Below, piece by piece: positions 16,285 to 25,063 of a DNA stretch of 39,963 nucleotides. The notes beneath the pieces were generated by a model. It searched no databases, was not told where the DNA came from, and saw nothing but the letters and a program-made list of their open reading frames with translations. How positions within the stretch are numbered: the first letter of the stretch is position 1; the number at the start of each line of letters is the position of its first letter. Position numbers and translations under genes: made by a program. The stretch is from Geopseudomonas sagittaria. GTDB taxonomy: Bacteria > Pseudomonadota > Gammaproteobacteria > Pseudomonadales > Pseudomonadaceae. The stretch covers positions 1-39,963 of the forward strand of contig NZ_FOXM01000025.1 in assembly GCF_900115715.1 (NCBI RefSeq), in the 5' to 3' direction.

Positions 16285-17484
16285 ATGGAGGCTGTCGCTG
16301 TCCTCAAGCGTCCGGTCGCGCCGTCACCGGCCACTGGCGCCGCTGTGCTGCCCGAACTGATCGGGCTGGCCTACGAGGGGCTGAACGAGGCCAGGCCCTG
16401 GGGCGGGCTGGCCGAACGCCTGCGGCAGGTGCTGGCGGCGATCAACGTCACGGTGACCCTGCTGCACGCCGAGGACCGGCCAACCGATATTCAGGTGATG
16501 TCGGTCGAGGAGGACGACGACACCGACTGGCTGCTGGCGGAAAGGCTCTACCGCGAGCGTTTCGCGCATATCGAGCTGGTCGATCCCAAGTCGCTGATGC
16601 CGGGCGACCTCATCGTCTTCGGCCCCGAGGATGTGGATGCCGAGTGCGCCGCGCACATGGTCTCCCTCAATCTCGCCAGCTGCCTGCGGACCTGCTTCGC
16701 CGAACCCGGCGGCATGCGTTGCTGGGTCGACGTGATCCGTGGGCGGACACTGCCTGCTCGGCCGTTCTCGGCGGCCGAGCGGGAGCTGGTTGCGGCGCTG
16801 CTGCCCCACCTGACCCGCGCCCTCGGGCTGTACGCCCGGCTCAAGCGTCAGGAGGCGGAAAAGGCGATCTATGAGGGCTGCCTGGATCATCTCTTGCTCG
16901 GCTGCCTGCTGCTCGATGGCGATGGCCGGCTGCTCTGCGCGAACCGGGCTGCCAGGGGCATTGTCGACAAGCACCGCGGCATCGAACTCAGCCACGGGCG
17001 GGTGCAGCTGCAGGACCGCGCGGCCCAGCAGGCGCTGGAGAGGGCGATAGCCCATGCCGTCGCGGCCGGCGCGCGGGAGGGCGGGCACTGCCGCGGCGAG
17101 CTGGTGCGCCTGCAGGCCCGCGATGGCGTGCTGCTGGGCATGCTGGCGACCCCGGCGCCGCTGCTCGACTACTACTACCAGGGCCGGCACGTGCCGAGCG
17201 CGATCATCTACCTCTCGGAACTGACCGAGAGCCTGGCCATGCAGCCGCTCGCCGGCGGTTCCGCGGCGGAGCCGATTGCCCAGCTGCTCGACCTGACCCG
17301 CCAGGAAGCCCGGCTGGCCGCGCTGCTGGCCGGCGGACAGACCATCAGCGAAGCCGCCGGGCAGATGGGCATCGCGGTGACCGCCGCGCGCAACTACTCG
17401 AAGAACATCTACGCCAAGCTCGGCATCAAGGGCCAGACCGACCTGGTGCGCATCCTGTTCAAGAGCTTCGCCCTGCTGCGCTGA
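16285..17484 (+). CDS. LuxR-type HTH regulator 2
   Basis: This 399-aa regulator has a C-terminal LuxR-type HTH (about 335-395: LTRQEARLAALLAGGQTISE, then IAVTAARNYSKNIYAKLGIKG). The N-terminal sensor has the same general layout as regulators 1 and 3 but is more divergent. Its recognition helix differs sharply from the SRNTxRAHLR of the other two, implying a different operator. It follows the acyl-CoA dehydrogenase pair after 64 bp that include a 7-bp hairpin (CCCTCCC/GGGAGGG, 16243-16260), so it is probably co-transcribed. Its stop lies 11 bp from the convergent MFS stop. The ATG at 16285 gives the best N-terminus; the open frame further upstream overlaps the dehydrogenase. Confidence 0.82.
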   Translation: MEAVAVLKRPVAPSPATGAAVLPELIGLAYEGLNEARPWGGLAERLRQVLAAINVTVTLLHAEDRPTDIQVMSVEEDDDTDWLLAERLYRERFAHIELVDPKSLMPGDLIVFGPEDVDAECAAHMVSLNLASCLRTCFAEPGGMRCWVDVIRGRTLPARPFSAAERELVAALLPHLTRALGLYARLKRQEAEKAIYEGCLDHLLLGCLLLDGDGRLLCANRAARGIVDKHRGIELSHGRVQLQDRAAQQALERAIAHAVAAGAREGGHCRGELVRLQARDGVLLGMLATPAPLLDYYYQGRHVPSAIIYLSELTESLAMQPLAGGSAAEPIAQLLDLTRQEARLAALLAGGQTISEAAGQMGIAVTAARNYSKNIYAKLGIKGQTDLVRILFKSFALLR

Positions 17485-17495
17485 GCGGCGCATCA

Positions 17496-18794
17496 CTAGG
17501 CGACAGCGCGTTGCTGCAGGGCAATCGGCAGGGTGGCCGCGGCCGCCAGGGCCGCGCAGAGCAGCAGGGCAGGGGCGTAGCTGCCGGTGGTGTCGACCAG
17601 GTAGCCGACGGCGGCCGGGCCGAACGCCGCGCCGAGCCCGCCGAGCAGGTTGCCGATGCCGAGCAGGCTGCCGAAGTTGCGCTGGCCCACGGCTTCCACC
17701 AGCAGCAGCGGGGCGAGCTGGTTGACCAGGTTGAAGGTGGTGCCCCAGCTCAGGGTGAACACCGCGAGCGCGACCAGGCCCCAGGCCGGGTGCTGGGCGA
17801 GCAGCAGGCAGAGCAGGCCGGCGATGCCGATGGCGTTGCCGCACAGCAGGATGCTCCTGGCGCACAAACGCTGACTCAGCGCGCCGAACAGGAAATTGCC
17901 CGCCAGGGAGGCGGCGCCCACCCCGGCGTACCAGCTGGAGGCGGCCTGCGCCGAATAGCCGGCCGCGACCAGGCAGGAAACCAGCGAGATGTAGATGCCC
18001 ACGCCGCTCATGGTCAGCAGCAGCTGCATGACGATCCACAGCCAGTAGCGGGGCATGCGCAGGACCTGGCCGATGGCGTGGCCGGCAAGCGCCTCCGCTG
18101 CGTGCCGGCTGGCCGCCGCCGGCGCTTCGGGCAGGCGCGCCAACCACAGTAGCAGGGGCACGCAGACCAGCAGGATCAGGCCGGCGATGAGCTGCATGAC
18201 GCTGCGCCAGCCGAGTTCGCCGATCAGCCGGGTGAGCAGGGTGGGAAAGATCACCCCGCCGATGGCGGCCCCGGCGAGCAGGATGCCGAAGGCCAGGCCC
18301 TGCCGGGCGGGGGCCATCCAGCGCGAGGCCAGGGTCATGGCCGGGACATAGGTCGAGGCGCCGACGCCGATGCCGGCCAGCGCCAGGGCGAGGGTGAGCC
18401 GGTCGATGTCGGGGCTGCCGGCGGCGAGCAGGTAGCCCAGCGCCGCCAGCACGCTGCCGGCGGTCATCACCGGGCGCGGCGCGAGGCGGTCGAGCAGCCA
18501 GCCGGCCAGCGGCATGCTCAGGGTCATGCTGAGCATGAAGGCGGTGGCGAAGCGCGCGGCCTGTTCGTGGCTGCAGTGCAGGTCCGCGGTGATCGGCAGG
18601 GTGAACAGGCCCAGCGCGCTGATGGTGGTGCCGAAGATCACGCACAGCACCACCGCCAGGCCAGCGACCAGCAGCCAGGCCTGGCGCTGGTCGGGCAGGG
18701 CCGCCGCCACTGCCTGGGGAGCCGGGCGGTTTTCGGCGGCCTCCGCTAGCGCTGCGCCATCCAGCGCCACTGCCGTCTGTTGCATACGCGCCAT
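17496..18794 (-). CDS. MFS transporter
   Basis: This 432-aa major facilitator protein has about 12 hydrophobic segments, the first near residues 38-60 (AWLLVAGLAVVLCVIFGTTI). The loop 2-3 signature is GWLLDRLAPRPVM and a long central loop follows LARLPEAPAAASRHA. It resembles the monocarboxylate/CynX-like part of the superfamily. It likely imports the growth substrate or exports a metabolite across the inner membrane. It is transcribed divergently from the FAD-oxidoreductase operon across an 18-bp palindrome. The start at 18794 was chosen for its GAGAGA ribosome-binding sequence. Its substrate is unknown. Confidence 0.85.
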   Translation of the reverse strand: MARMQQTAVALDGAALAEAAENRPAPQAVAAALPDQRQAWLLVAGLAVVLCVIFGTTISALGLFTLPITADLHCSHEQAARFATAFMLSMTLSMPLAGWLLDRLAPRPVMTAGSVLAALGYLLAAGSPDIDRLTLALALAGIGVGASTYVPAMTLASRWMAPARQGLAFGILLAGAAIGGVIFPTLLTRLIGELGWRSVMQLIAGLILLVCVPLLLWLARLPEAPAAASRHAAEALAGHAIGQVLRMPRYWLWIVMQLLLTMSGVGIYISLVSCLVAAGYSAQAASSWYAGVGAASLAGNFLFGALSQRLCARSILLCGNAIGIAGLLCLLLAQHPAWGLVALAVFTLSWGTTFNLVNQLAPLLLVEAVGQRNFGSLLGIGNLLGGLGAAFGPAAVGYLVDTTGSYAPALLLCAALAAAATLPIALQQRAVA

Positions 18795-18862
18795 GCTCGA
18801 TCTCTCAGGTGATGGGTCGGAAAGTCCGGCCCGGAGTCTACCCAGCGACCGATCTCCCCCAG

Positions 18863-18880
18863 CAGTACCAGCTGGTACTG
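18863..18880. promoter_or_regulatory. Perfect 18-bp palindrome between divergent promoters
   Basis: CAGTACCAGCTGGTACTG equals its own reverse complement. Plus-strand -10 TAGGAT (18903-18908) and minus-strand -10 TAGACT (18835-18840) are both 22 bp outside the palindrome ends, so they are placed symmetrically. It differs from the TAGTCY elements and may be the operator of regulator 2 for the MFS gene and the 19001-24820 operon. Confidence 0.6.
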
Positions 18881-19000
18881 GAGCGCCGCTCCGCCTCCTC
18901 AATAGGATCGAAACCGCTGCGACAGGCAGTGGCGGGGCGATCCCGCCGCGCCCCGAGCAGTCCGCAGCGTGTGCTGCGCAGTGAATTCGAGGAGGCGGCA

Positions 19001-20368
19001 GTGAGTTGGCGAGGGTTTCGGTATGCAGTGGCGGGACAGGTTCCCGTCTTTCCGGCAGCGGATGCCTATGAAGCAGGGGTGGTGCCCATTCGCTTCAGCG
19101 GTTGGCCGCTGCCAGGGGAAATCCCGGCCTATCCGGCCCTGGATCGGGACATCGAGGCGGACGTGGTGGTGGTCGGCGCCGGGCTGGCCGGCGCCTCGCT
19201 GGCCTTGCGCCTGGCCGAATGCGGCGTGCGGGTCGTGGTGCTGGAGGCCGACCAGCCGGGCAGTGGCGCCTCCGGCCGCAACGCGGGGCATGTGCAGCCC
19301 TATCTGGGCTCGTTCGACCCCCTGCGTAGCCATGCCGACGGCGGAAAGCGCTTTACCGACTACTTCATCGAGCACCGCAACGTGGTCTTCGATCTGTGCC
19401 GCAAGCATGGGCTGCAGGCCGATGCGGCCCAGTCCGGCATGGTCGATGCGGCCAGCCGCCGGCATGCCGCGCTCGACGCCAAGGTGAAGAAGTGGAAGGC
19501 CTTCGGCTATGCCGTGGATGTGGTCGGCGCCGAGTGCCTCAAGGAGCTGCTCGGCACCGACGCCTACAGCTACGGCATCCACTGGCGCGAAGGCGGACGG
19601 GTCAACCCGTTCCTGTTCACCAACGGCATGATCGCCGCCGCCGTCGGTTTGGGCGCCGAGGTGTACGGCAACTCCAGCGTGGTGGGTTGCGAGCGCAGCG
19701 GCTCGTCCTGGTGGGTGCGCACCGCCGTCGGCAGCGTGCGCACCCAACAGGTGGTGCTCTGCACCAACGGCCACGTCGGCAATGCCTTCTTCCCTGAGCT
19801 GGCCCGTACCCAGTTCCCCTTGGTGGCCTGCGGTCTGGCGACCAGGCCGCTGCCCCAGGCGGCGCTGGAGATCATCAATCCGGCGCGGGTCGCCCTCATG
19901 CAGTATCCGGCCGGCCTGTATCCGCTGGTCATCGACGGTCGCAACCGCCTGATCACCGCGACCATTCCGGCCGCCGGCCGCGCGCAACGGGCGGCGGATC
20001 ATTTCGCCTACTTCCTGCGCTACCTGTGGCGCACCTACCCGCAGCTCGGCGACACGCGCATCGAGCTGGAGTCCTACTGGACCGGCATGACCGCCAATTC
20101 GTCCTCGGTCTACGACGCCTGCTACCCGAAGCTGTACCAGGTCGCCGATGGCGTGCTGGCGCTGAACAACTTCGGCTCCTGGGGCAACGTCCTCGGCCCG
20201 TTGCTGGGCGTCAACCTGGCCGATGCGCTGGTCGGCGGCCGCCTGCAGGACTGTGTGCTGCCGCTGGAAACCCCGAGGGCCGTGCAGTTCCCCGGCCTGT
20301 TCGAAACCAAGATCCGCCGCGTGCTGATCCCGGCGGCGCGCTGGGCCGACAAGTTCAACCTCGTCTGA
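19001..20368 (+). CDS. FAD-dependent oxidoreductase (DAO family)
   Basis: This 455-aa flavoprotein of the D-amino-acid-oxidase/glycine-oxidase superfamily starts at a GTG preceded by GAGGAGG (18989-18995). The Rossmann motif VVVGAGLAGASLALRLAE is followed by VLEAD and the FAD-loop GSGASGRNAGHV. Near the C-terminus, ALNNFGSWGNVLGPLLGV is the family's second FAD contact. Relatives oxidise C-N or C-O bonds of amines and hydroxy acids (for example PuuB-like enzymes). It heads an operon with the saccharopine-dehydrogenase-like, DUF1329 and DUF1302 genes, so it may act on the same hydrophobic substrate. The reaction is not predictable. Confidence 0.82.
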   Translation: MSWRGFRYAVAGQVPVFPAADAYEAGVVPIRFSGWPLPGEIPAYPALDRDIEADVVVVGAGLAGASLALRLAECGVRVVVLEADQPGSGASGRNAGHVQPYLGSFDPLRSHADGGKRFTDYFIEHRNVVFDLCRKHGLQADAAQSGMVDAASRRHAALDAKVKKWKAFGYAVDVVGAECLKELLGTDAYSYGIHWREGGRVNPFLFTNGMIAAAVGLGAEVYGNSSVVGCERSGSSWWVRTAVGSVRTQQVVLCTNGHVGNAFFPELARTQFPLVACGLATRPLPQAALEIINPARVALMQYPAGLYPLVIDGRNRLITATIPAAGRAQRAADHFAYFLRYLWRTYPQLGDTRIELESYWTGMTANSSSVYDACYPKLYQVADGVLALNNFGSWGNVLGPLLGVNLADALVGGRLQDCVLPLETPRAVQFPGLFETKIRRVLIPAARWADKFNLV

Positions 20369-20434
20369 GCGGGCAGTGCCCGCGCAGCGAATGCCTTGCA
20401 GAAGAACAACAACCAGAGAAAGAAGGAAAGAACC

Positions 20435-21625
20435 ATGAAAGTCTTGCTATTGGGCTGCGGCAACGTGGGCGCCAACGTGGCGCGCCAGCTGGTCCCGCGC
20501 CACCCCGAGCTGGAGTACGTGGTCGGCGACCTCGACCTCGGCGTCGCCGAGAAGCTCGCCGCCGAGCTGGGCCCGCGGGTCCGCGGCGTGCGCGCCGACG
20601 TGCGCGACCCCGCCCGCCTGGACGAGCTGCTCGACGGCGTCGACCTGGTGTTCAACGCCGTGGGGCCGTTCTACCGCAGCGCCGTGCCGGTCATCGAGGC
20701 CGCGCTGCGCGCGCGGGTCGACTACATCGACATCAACGACGACCACGATGTGGCCGAGGCGCTGTTCCTCGATCCGTCCTGGAATCTGCGCGCGCTGCAG
20801 GCCGGGATCAAACTGGTCATCGGTTGCGGTTCGACGCCGGGGCTGACCAACGTCATGGCCCGCCTGCTCGCCGACCGCCTCGACAAGGTGCGCGAGATCC
20901 ACCTGGCCACCGCCGTGCCGTTCCTGCCGGGCCTGCTGTCGCCGGCTGTGGTCGACCACATGATGCATATCACCGCCGGCGAAGTGGTGCAGTTCATCGA
21001 CGGCGAGTACTGCAAGATGCCGGGCTGGGGCGGTCGCCTCGAAGTGCCCTATGCCGCGCCGTTCAAGGCCTACCCATCGTTCTTTATCGGCCATGGCGAG
21101 ACCGTCACCCTGCCGCACTTCGTCAAGGGCCTGGAGCAGGTGACCAACCGCATCGGCTTCTTCCCCGAAGCCGGCTCGGAAATCTGGCGCAAGCTGATCG
21201 ACCTGGGCCTGGGCAGCACCGAGGTGATCGAGGGGCTGGGCATCTCGCCGCTGAAGTTCCTCACCCGCCACCTGACCAGCGAGGCCGGCGGCAAGAGCAT
21301 GACCGTCGATCTCTCCGACGAGCCCTGGGCCGTCGTCTTCCGCGTGGAGGTGATCGGTGAGCGCGATGGCGCCGAAGTCCGCTCGGTGCTGGAGCAGCAC
21401 CTCGATCTGCCGGTCGAGGAGACCACGGACAGTACCTCCGACCCGACGCCGACCTGCGCGCGGCTGGCCATCGAGGCCTGGCTGGCCGGTCAGGTGTCCG
21501 GCCAGGGCCTGCTGGCCCCGGAGGTCTGCCTGGATGCCGAGGCCTACGTGCACGCCTACGCCTGCGAGACCGGCGCCACCTTCATCACCACCGAAACCAA
21601 GGTCAAGCGCCACGAGCACGCCTGA
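20435..21625 (+). CDS. Saccharopine-dehydrogenase-like oxidoreductase
   Basis: This 396-aa protein has an N-terminal NAD(P) Rossmann domain (MKVLLLGCGNVGANVARQL) and the family segments GVDLVFNAVGPFYRSAVPVI, DYIDINDDHD and GCGSTPGLTNVMARLLADRL. It is related to saccharopine dehydrogenase and carboxynorspermidine synthase proteins, but members in catabolic clusters usually have no known substrate. It follows the FAD enzyme after 66 bp with AGAAGGAAAG as ribosome-binding site. I chose the ATG at 20435 over 20396 because the upstream codons encode a Lys/Asn run overlapping that site. A lysine-biosynthesis role is unlikely in this setting. Confidence 0.78.
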   Translation: MKVLLLGCGNVGANVARQLVPRHPELEYVVGDLDLGVAEKLAAELGPRVRGVRADVRDPARLDELLDGVDLVFNAVGPFYRSAVPVIEAALRARVDYIDINDDHDVAEALFLDPSWNLRALQAGIKLVIGCGSTPGLTNVMARLLADRLDKVREIHLATAVPFLPGLLSPAVVDHMMHITAGEVVQFIDGEYCKMPGWGGRLEVPYAAPFKAYPSFFIGHGETVTLPHFVKGLEQVTNRIGFFPEAGSEIWRKLIDLGLGSTEVIEGLGISPLKFLTRHLTSEAGGKSMTVDLSDEPWAVVFRVEVIGERDGAEVRSVLEQHLDLPVEETTDSTSDPTPTCARLAIEAWLAGQVSGQGLLAPEVCLDAEAYVHAYACETGATFITTETKVKRHEHA

Positions 21626-21657
21626 TCGGTGTGCCACCGGAAACGATGACGAACGGA

Positions 21658-21677
21658 CCGCTCCCCGTCGGGAGCGG
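21658..21677 (+). other. Intercistronic hairpin
   Basis: A perfect 8-bp stem CCGCTCCC/GGGAGCGG with a CGTC loop stands 31 bp before the DUF1329 ATG. It has no T-run, so it is more likely an mRNA processing or stability structure than a terminator. Confidence 0.5.
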
Positions 21678-21708
21678 CCTGGTGCACAACAAGAACAAGA
21701 GGAAAGCC

Positions 21709-23079
21709 ATGAATATCCCGTTTCGTAGCAGCCTGCCGCTGGCAGCCCTGCTGATGCTGGTCGCCCAGACTGGCTGGGCCAGGATCGACACGACCGACGC
21801 GCAGAAGCTCGGCAAGGAACTCACCTGCTTCGGCGCCGAGCAGGCCGCCAATGCCGACGGCTCCATTCCGGCCTTCGCCGGCCAATGGCTGGGCACCCCG
21901 CCCGGCGTCAAGTTCGCTGGCCTGGGCGCGCGCCACCCCGACCCCTATGCCGACGAGAAGCCCCTCTACACCATTACCGCGCAGAACATGGCGCAGTACG
22001 AGCAGCGCCTGTCCGATGGCCAGAAGGCGCTGCTGCGCAAGTATCCGCAGACCTTCGCCATTCCCGTCTACCCCAGCCACCGTGACTTCCGTCTCGACGA
22101 CGTGCGCTGCGATATCACCCGCAAGAATGCCCTCGTTGCCGAGCTGGAGGACGGCAACATGGGCGTGAAGGCCCTCAAGGGCGGCACGCCGTTCCCGATC
22201 CCGCGGAACGGCGACGAACTGCTGCGCAACATGCTGCTGCCGGCCTACGTCCTCGAGGAGGATGCGGTGTACGACCAGGCGGTGGTCTATCCGGACGGCA
22301 AGGCGGCCTGGGGGCAGATGCGCTACGAGATCCTCGACAAGACCGGCGGTCCGGAGGATCTCGGCCAGCCGACGACGGGGGTCTTCGCCTACTCGCGGGC
22401 AACCGTGCTCAAGCCCGAGCGTCAGAAGGGCGAGGCTTCGATGACCTACACCTACTTCAACGAGCTGACCAACCCGCAGACCAGCTGGCAGTACAACCCC
22501 GGCGCCCGGCGCGTACGGCAGTCCCCCGGCTTCGGCTTCGACATGCCGCTGGGCGTGGGCGGTTTCCGCACCATCGACGACGACCGCCTGTTCAACGGCT
22601 CGCCCGAGCGCTACGACTGGAAGCTGGTTGGCAAGCGCGAGCTGTACATCCCCTACAACGGCTACCGGCTGGAAGGCGCGGACGTGAAGTACGCCGACCT
22701 GCTCAAGGCCGGCAGCATCGACCCGCGCTTCATGCGCTACGAGCCGCACCGCGTCTGGGTGCTGGAAGCCACCCTCAAGGAAGGCTATCGCCACCGCTAC
22801 GCCAAGCGCGTGCTGTACATCGAGGAGGACAGCTGGCAGGCGGTGATGGCCGACAACTACGACGCGCGCGGCCAGCTGTGGCGCACCAACTTCATGAACA
22901 CCTTCTACGCCTACGACGCCCGGGTGTTCCACGCCGGGGTCACGGTCTACCACGACCTGATGTCCGGGGCCTACCTCGCCGACCGCCTGACCAACGAGGG
23001 CGCGGCGCCGAAGCTCAACGGCGACCGGCTGAAGCCCTTCATGTACACCACCGACATGCTGCGCCAGGCGGGCCGCTGA
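21709..23079 (+). CDS. DUF1329 exported protein (LolA/LolB-fold family)
   Basis: This 456-aa protein has a signal peptide (MNIPFRSSLPLAALLMLVAQ, cleavage near GWAR). Family segments are ARIDTTDAQKLGKELTCFGA, YNPGARRVRQSPGFGFDMP and the late VLYIEEDSWQAVMADNYDARG. DUF1329 proteins are periplasmic and are predicted to have a LolB-like beta fold. They recur beside DUF1302 genes in clusters for hydrophobic substrates, where handling of lipidic molecules between membranes is suspected. The start is preceded by AGAGGAAAG (21698-21706). It is the third gene of the operon and probably works with DUF1302 at 23216. Confidence 0.9.
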   Translation: MNIPFRSSLPLAALLMLVAQTGWARIDTTDAQKLGKELTCFGAEQAANADGSIPAFAGQWLGTPPGVKFAGLGARHPDPYADEKPLYTITAQNMAQYEQRLSDGQKALLRKYPQTFAIPVYPSHRDFRLDDVRCDITRKNALVAELEDGNMGVKALKGGTPFPIPRNGDELLRNMLLPAYVLEEDAVYDQAVVYPDGKAAWGQMRYEILDKTGGPEDLGQPTTGVFAYSRATVLKPERQKGEASMTYTYFNELTNPQTSWQYNPGARRVRQSPGFGFDMPLGVGGFRTIDDDRLFNGSPERYDWKLVGKRELYIPYNGYRLEGADVKYADLLKAGSIDPRFMRYEPHRVWVLEATLKEGYRHRYAKRVLYIEEDSWQAVMADNYDARGQLWRTNFMNTFYAYDARVFHAGVTVYHDLMSGAYLADRLTNEGAAPKLNGDRLKPFMYTTDMLRQAGR

Positions 23080-23123
23080 TCGGACACGGCGAAACGGGAT
23101 TTCCCTAACTCCCCACCTATGGC

Positions 23124-23153
23124 GCGGTGACGACGGCCTGCCGCCGTCACCGC
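23124..23153 (+). other. Intercistronic hairpin between DUF1329 and DUF1302
   Basis: GCGGTGACGACGG pairs with CCGCCGTCACCGC around a CCTG loop, leaving one A/C mismatch in the stem. There is no T-run. It may set different message levels for the two envelope proteins. Confidence 0.5.
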
Positions 23154-23215
23154 GACCTGCTGCGCCCTGATCGAGCAAAAGAGGCTCCGCGCGGCAGGCA
23201 ATCAGGAGACAGAAG

Positions 23216-24820
23216 ATGAAGCATTTTGCAGATAGGTCGATGGTGAACAGCCGGCTCGGGCCGTGGCTGCTCGGGGTCTGGCTGCTGCCCCTTGGCGCGC
23301 CGGTATCGGCCGGGTCCTTCAGCCTGGGCGACGAAGTCAGCGCCGACTACACGCTCAACCTTTCCTACGGCGCGGCCTGGCGGCAGCATGATCCGGCGCG
23401 CGCCCTGGTGGACGGGCCGATCGACCCGGAGAGCGGCCTGCCGACCACGGTCAACTCCGACGACGGCAACCGCAACTTCAAAGGCGGTGCGATGATCAAC
23501 AACCGGGTGGCGCTGCTCGGCGAGATCGACCTGAAGTACCGCAACTACGGCGGCTTCGTGCGCGCCAGCACCTTCTACGACGACGTGTACTATCACGCCA
23601 ACGACAACGACTCGCCGGAGACCGTCAACAAGAGCGGGACTCACGACCACTTCAGCTCGCAGGCCAAGAACCGCGCCGGCAGCCGCAGCCGCATCCTCGA
23701 CGCCTACCTGTACGGCAACCTGCAGACCGGCGAGCAGTCGATGCTCAACCTGCGTGCCGGCCGCCAGGTGGTGCAGTGGGGGGAGAGCCTGTTCTTCCCC
23801 AACATCGCCGGTGCCCAGTCGCCCGCCGATGCCACCAAGGCCAACGTGCCGGCAGTCGAGGTGAAGGACATCCTGCTGCCGGTCGGCCAGGTGCTCGCCC
23901 AGTGGCAGCTCAACCCGGCGTTCGGCCTGGCGGCCTACTACCAGTACGAGTACAAGCCCACCGAGCTGGACCCGGTCGGCAGCTACTTCTCCTACGCCGA
24001 CATGATCGGCCCGGGCGCCCAGTTCATCCATGCGGCGCCCGGCTTCACTATTCCCAAGGGCCCGGACGACGAGCCGCGCGACAGCGGTCAGTGGGGGGTG
24101 AGCGCCCGCTTCGCGCTCGGCAGCGAGAGCGAGGCGAGCCTCTACTACCTGCGCTACCACGACAAGAACCCCAACGTGGCGCTGAACTTCGAGGACGGTT
24201 TCCCGACCTCGTACAGCGTGGTGAATTTCGACGACATCAAGCTGAGCGGGGCGAGCTTCTCGACCCGCCTGGGCGACGTCAACCTGGCCGGCGAGGTCAG
24301 CTACAAGGAAGATGTCCCGGTGCTGGTCGACTCGCTGATCGGCCCGTCCGCCACCCGCGCCGAGGCCACCCAGGCGCAGCTCTCGGCCATCTATCTCCTC
24401 GGGCCCATGCCGCTGTCGGACCAGACCACCTTCATCGCCGAGGTCGCCTACCTGCACGTCAACGACGTCGATGCCTTCGAGTTCGCCGGCACGCGCTCCG
24501 ACGAGCTCACCTACGACCGCAACTCCTGGGCCTACCAGCTGCTGATGACGCCGTCGTGGACCAACGTCATCGACGGCTGGGACCTGAACATGCCGATCTC
24601 GTTCGCCCACCAGGCCAGCGGCACCGCCGCGGTGGCGGGGGCCTTCGGCAGCCTGGTCGGCGAGGGTGACAAGCGCGTGAGCGTCGGCCTCAACGGCAAG
24701 TACCTCAACAACCTCGAGCTGGGCGTGGCCTACAACGGCTTCCTGGGCAGCGCCGATCTGGACAAGCGTCCGCTGGCCGACCGCGACTACTTCGCGTTCA
24801 GCGCCAAGTACAGCTTCTGA
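23216..24820 (+). CDS. DUF1302 outer-membrane beta-barrel protein
   Basis: This 534-aa protein has a signal peptide (residues 1 to about 32, ending GAPVSAGS) and a mature part full of alternating amphipathic strands rich in Tyr/Asn/Asp. It ends in aromatic YFAFSAKYSF, the typical C-terminal Phe of outer-membrane barrels. Family segments include RVALLGEIDLKYRNYGGFVR and LRAGRQVVQWGESLFFPNIA. DUF1302 proteins are thought to be porin- or channel-like and are often encoded with DUF1329. Uptake or release of a hydrophobic compound is the likely role. It follows DUF1329 after 136 bp and closes the operon. Confidence 0.88.
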   Translation: MKHFADRSMVNSRLGPWLLGVWLLPLGAPVSAGSFSLGDEVSADYTLNLSYGAAWRQHDPARALVDGPIDPESGLPTTVNSDDGNRNFKGGAMINNRVALLGEIDLKYRNYGGFVRASTFYDDVYYHANDNDSPETVNKSGTHDHFSSQAKNRAGSRSRILDAYLYGNLQTGEQSMLNLRAGRQVVQWGESLFFPNIAGAQSPADATKANVPAVEVKDILLPVGQVLAQWQLNPAFGLAAYYQYEYKPTELDPVGSYFSYADMIGPGAQFIHAAPGFTIPKGPDDEPRDSGQWGVSARFALGSESEASLYYLRYHDKNPNVALNFEDGFPTSYSVVNFDDIKLSGASFSTRLGDVNLAGEVSYKEDVPVLVDSLIGPSATRAEATQAQLSAIYLLGPMPLSDQTTFIAEVAYLHVNDVDAFEFAGTRSDELTYDRNSWAYQLLMTPSWTNVIDGWDLNMPISFAHQASGTAAVAGAFGSLVGEGDKRVSVGLNGKYLNNLELGVAYNGFLGSADLDKRPLADRDYFAFSAKYSF

Positions 24821-24875
24821 GGTTTGCCGCGGGGCAGGCAGATGTCTGCTCCGCCGTCCCTGCGCGGCGCCGGCC

Positions 24876-24903
24876 TGTAGGGGCGAATGAATTCGCCCCT
24901 ACA
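24876..24903. repeat. REP-like perfect hairpin
   Basis: TGTAGGGGCGAAT and ATTCGCCCCTACA form a 13-bp perfect stem around GA. It belongs to the repeat family seen at 5186 and 13634. It lies 55 bp after the DUF1302 stop and just before regulon element 6, where it may also protect or end the transcript. Confidence 0.85.
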
Positions 24904-24939
24904 GGGGATCTACCGGTTGCCGCCCTGCATCCTTCGGGA

Positions 24940-24955
24940 TCGTCCATGCGGACGA
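24940..24955 (+). promoter_or_regulatory. Regulon element 6 (TCGTCCATGCGGACGA) before the isomerase
   Basis: This is a perfect inverted repeat of the half-site TCGTCC. The -10-like CAGACT at 24978-24983 has 22 bp between. It drives the ketosteroid isomerase and NTF2-like pair, with a leader of about 75 nt. Confidence 0.7.
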
Positions 24956-25063
24956 TTCCGCGGCGTGCCCCAGTCGCCAGACTCGAGCCCACCGAACGCC
25001 CACGGCGCGCGTCCCCGCGAGCCGCGCGGGCGTGCCGGCTGAAGCGGCCCGAGGAGCGACTAC

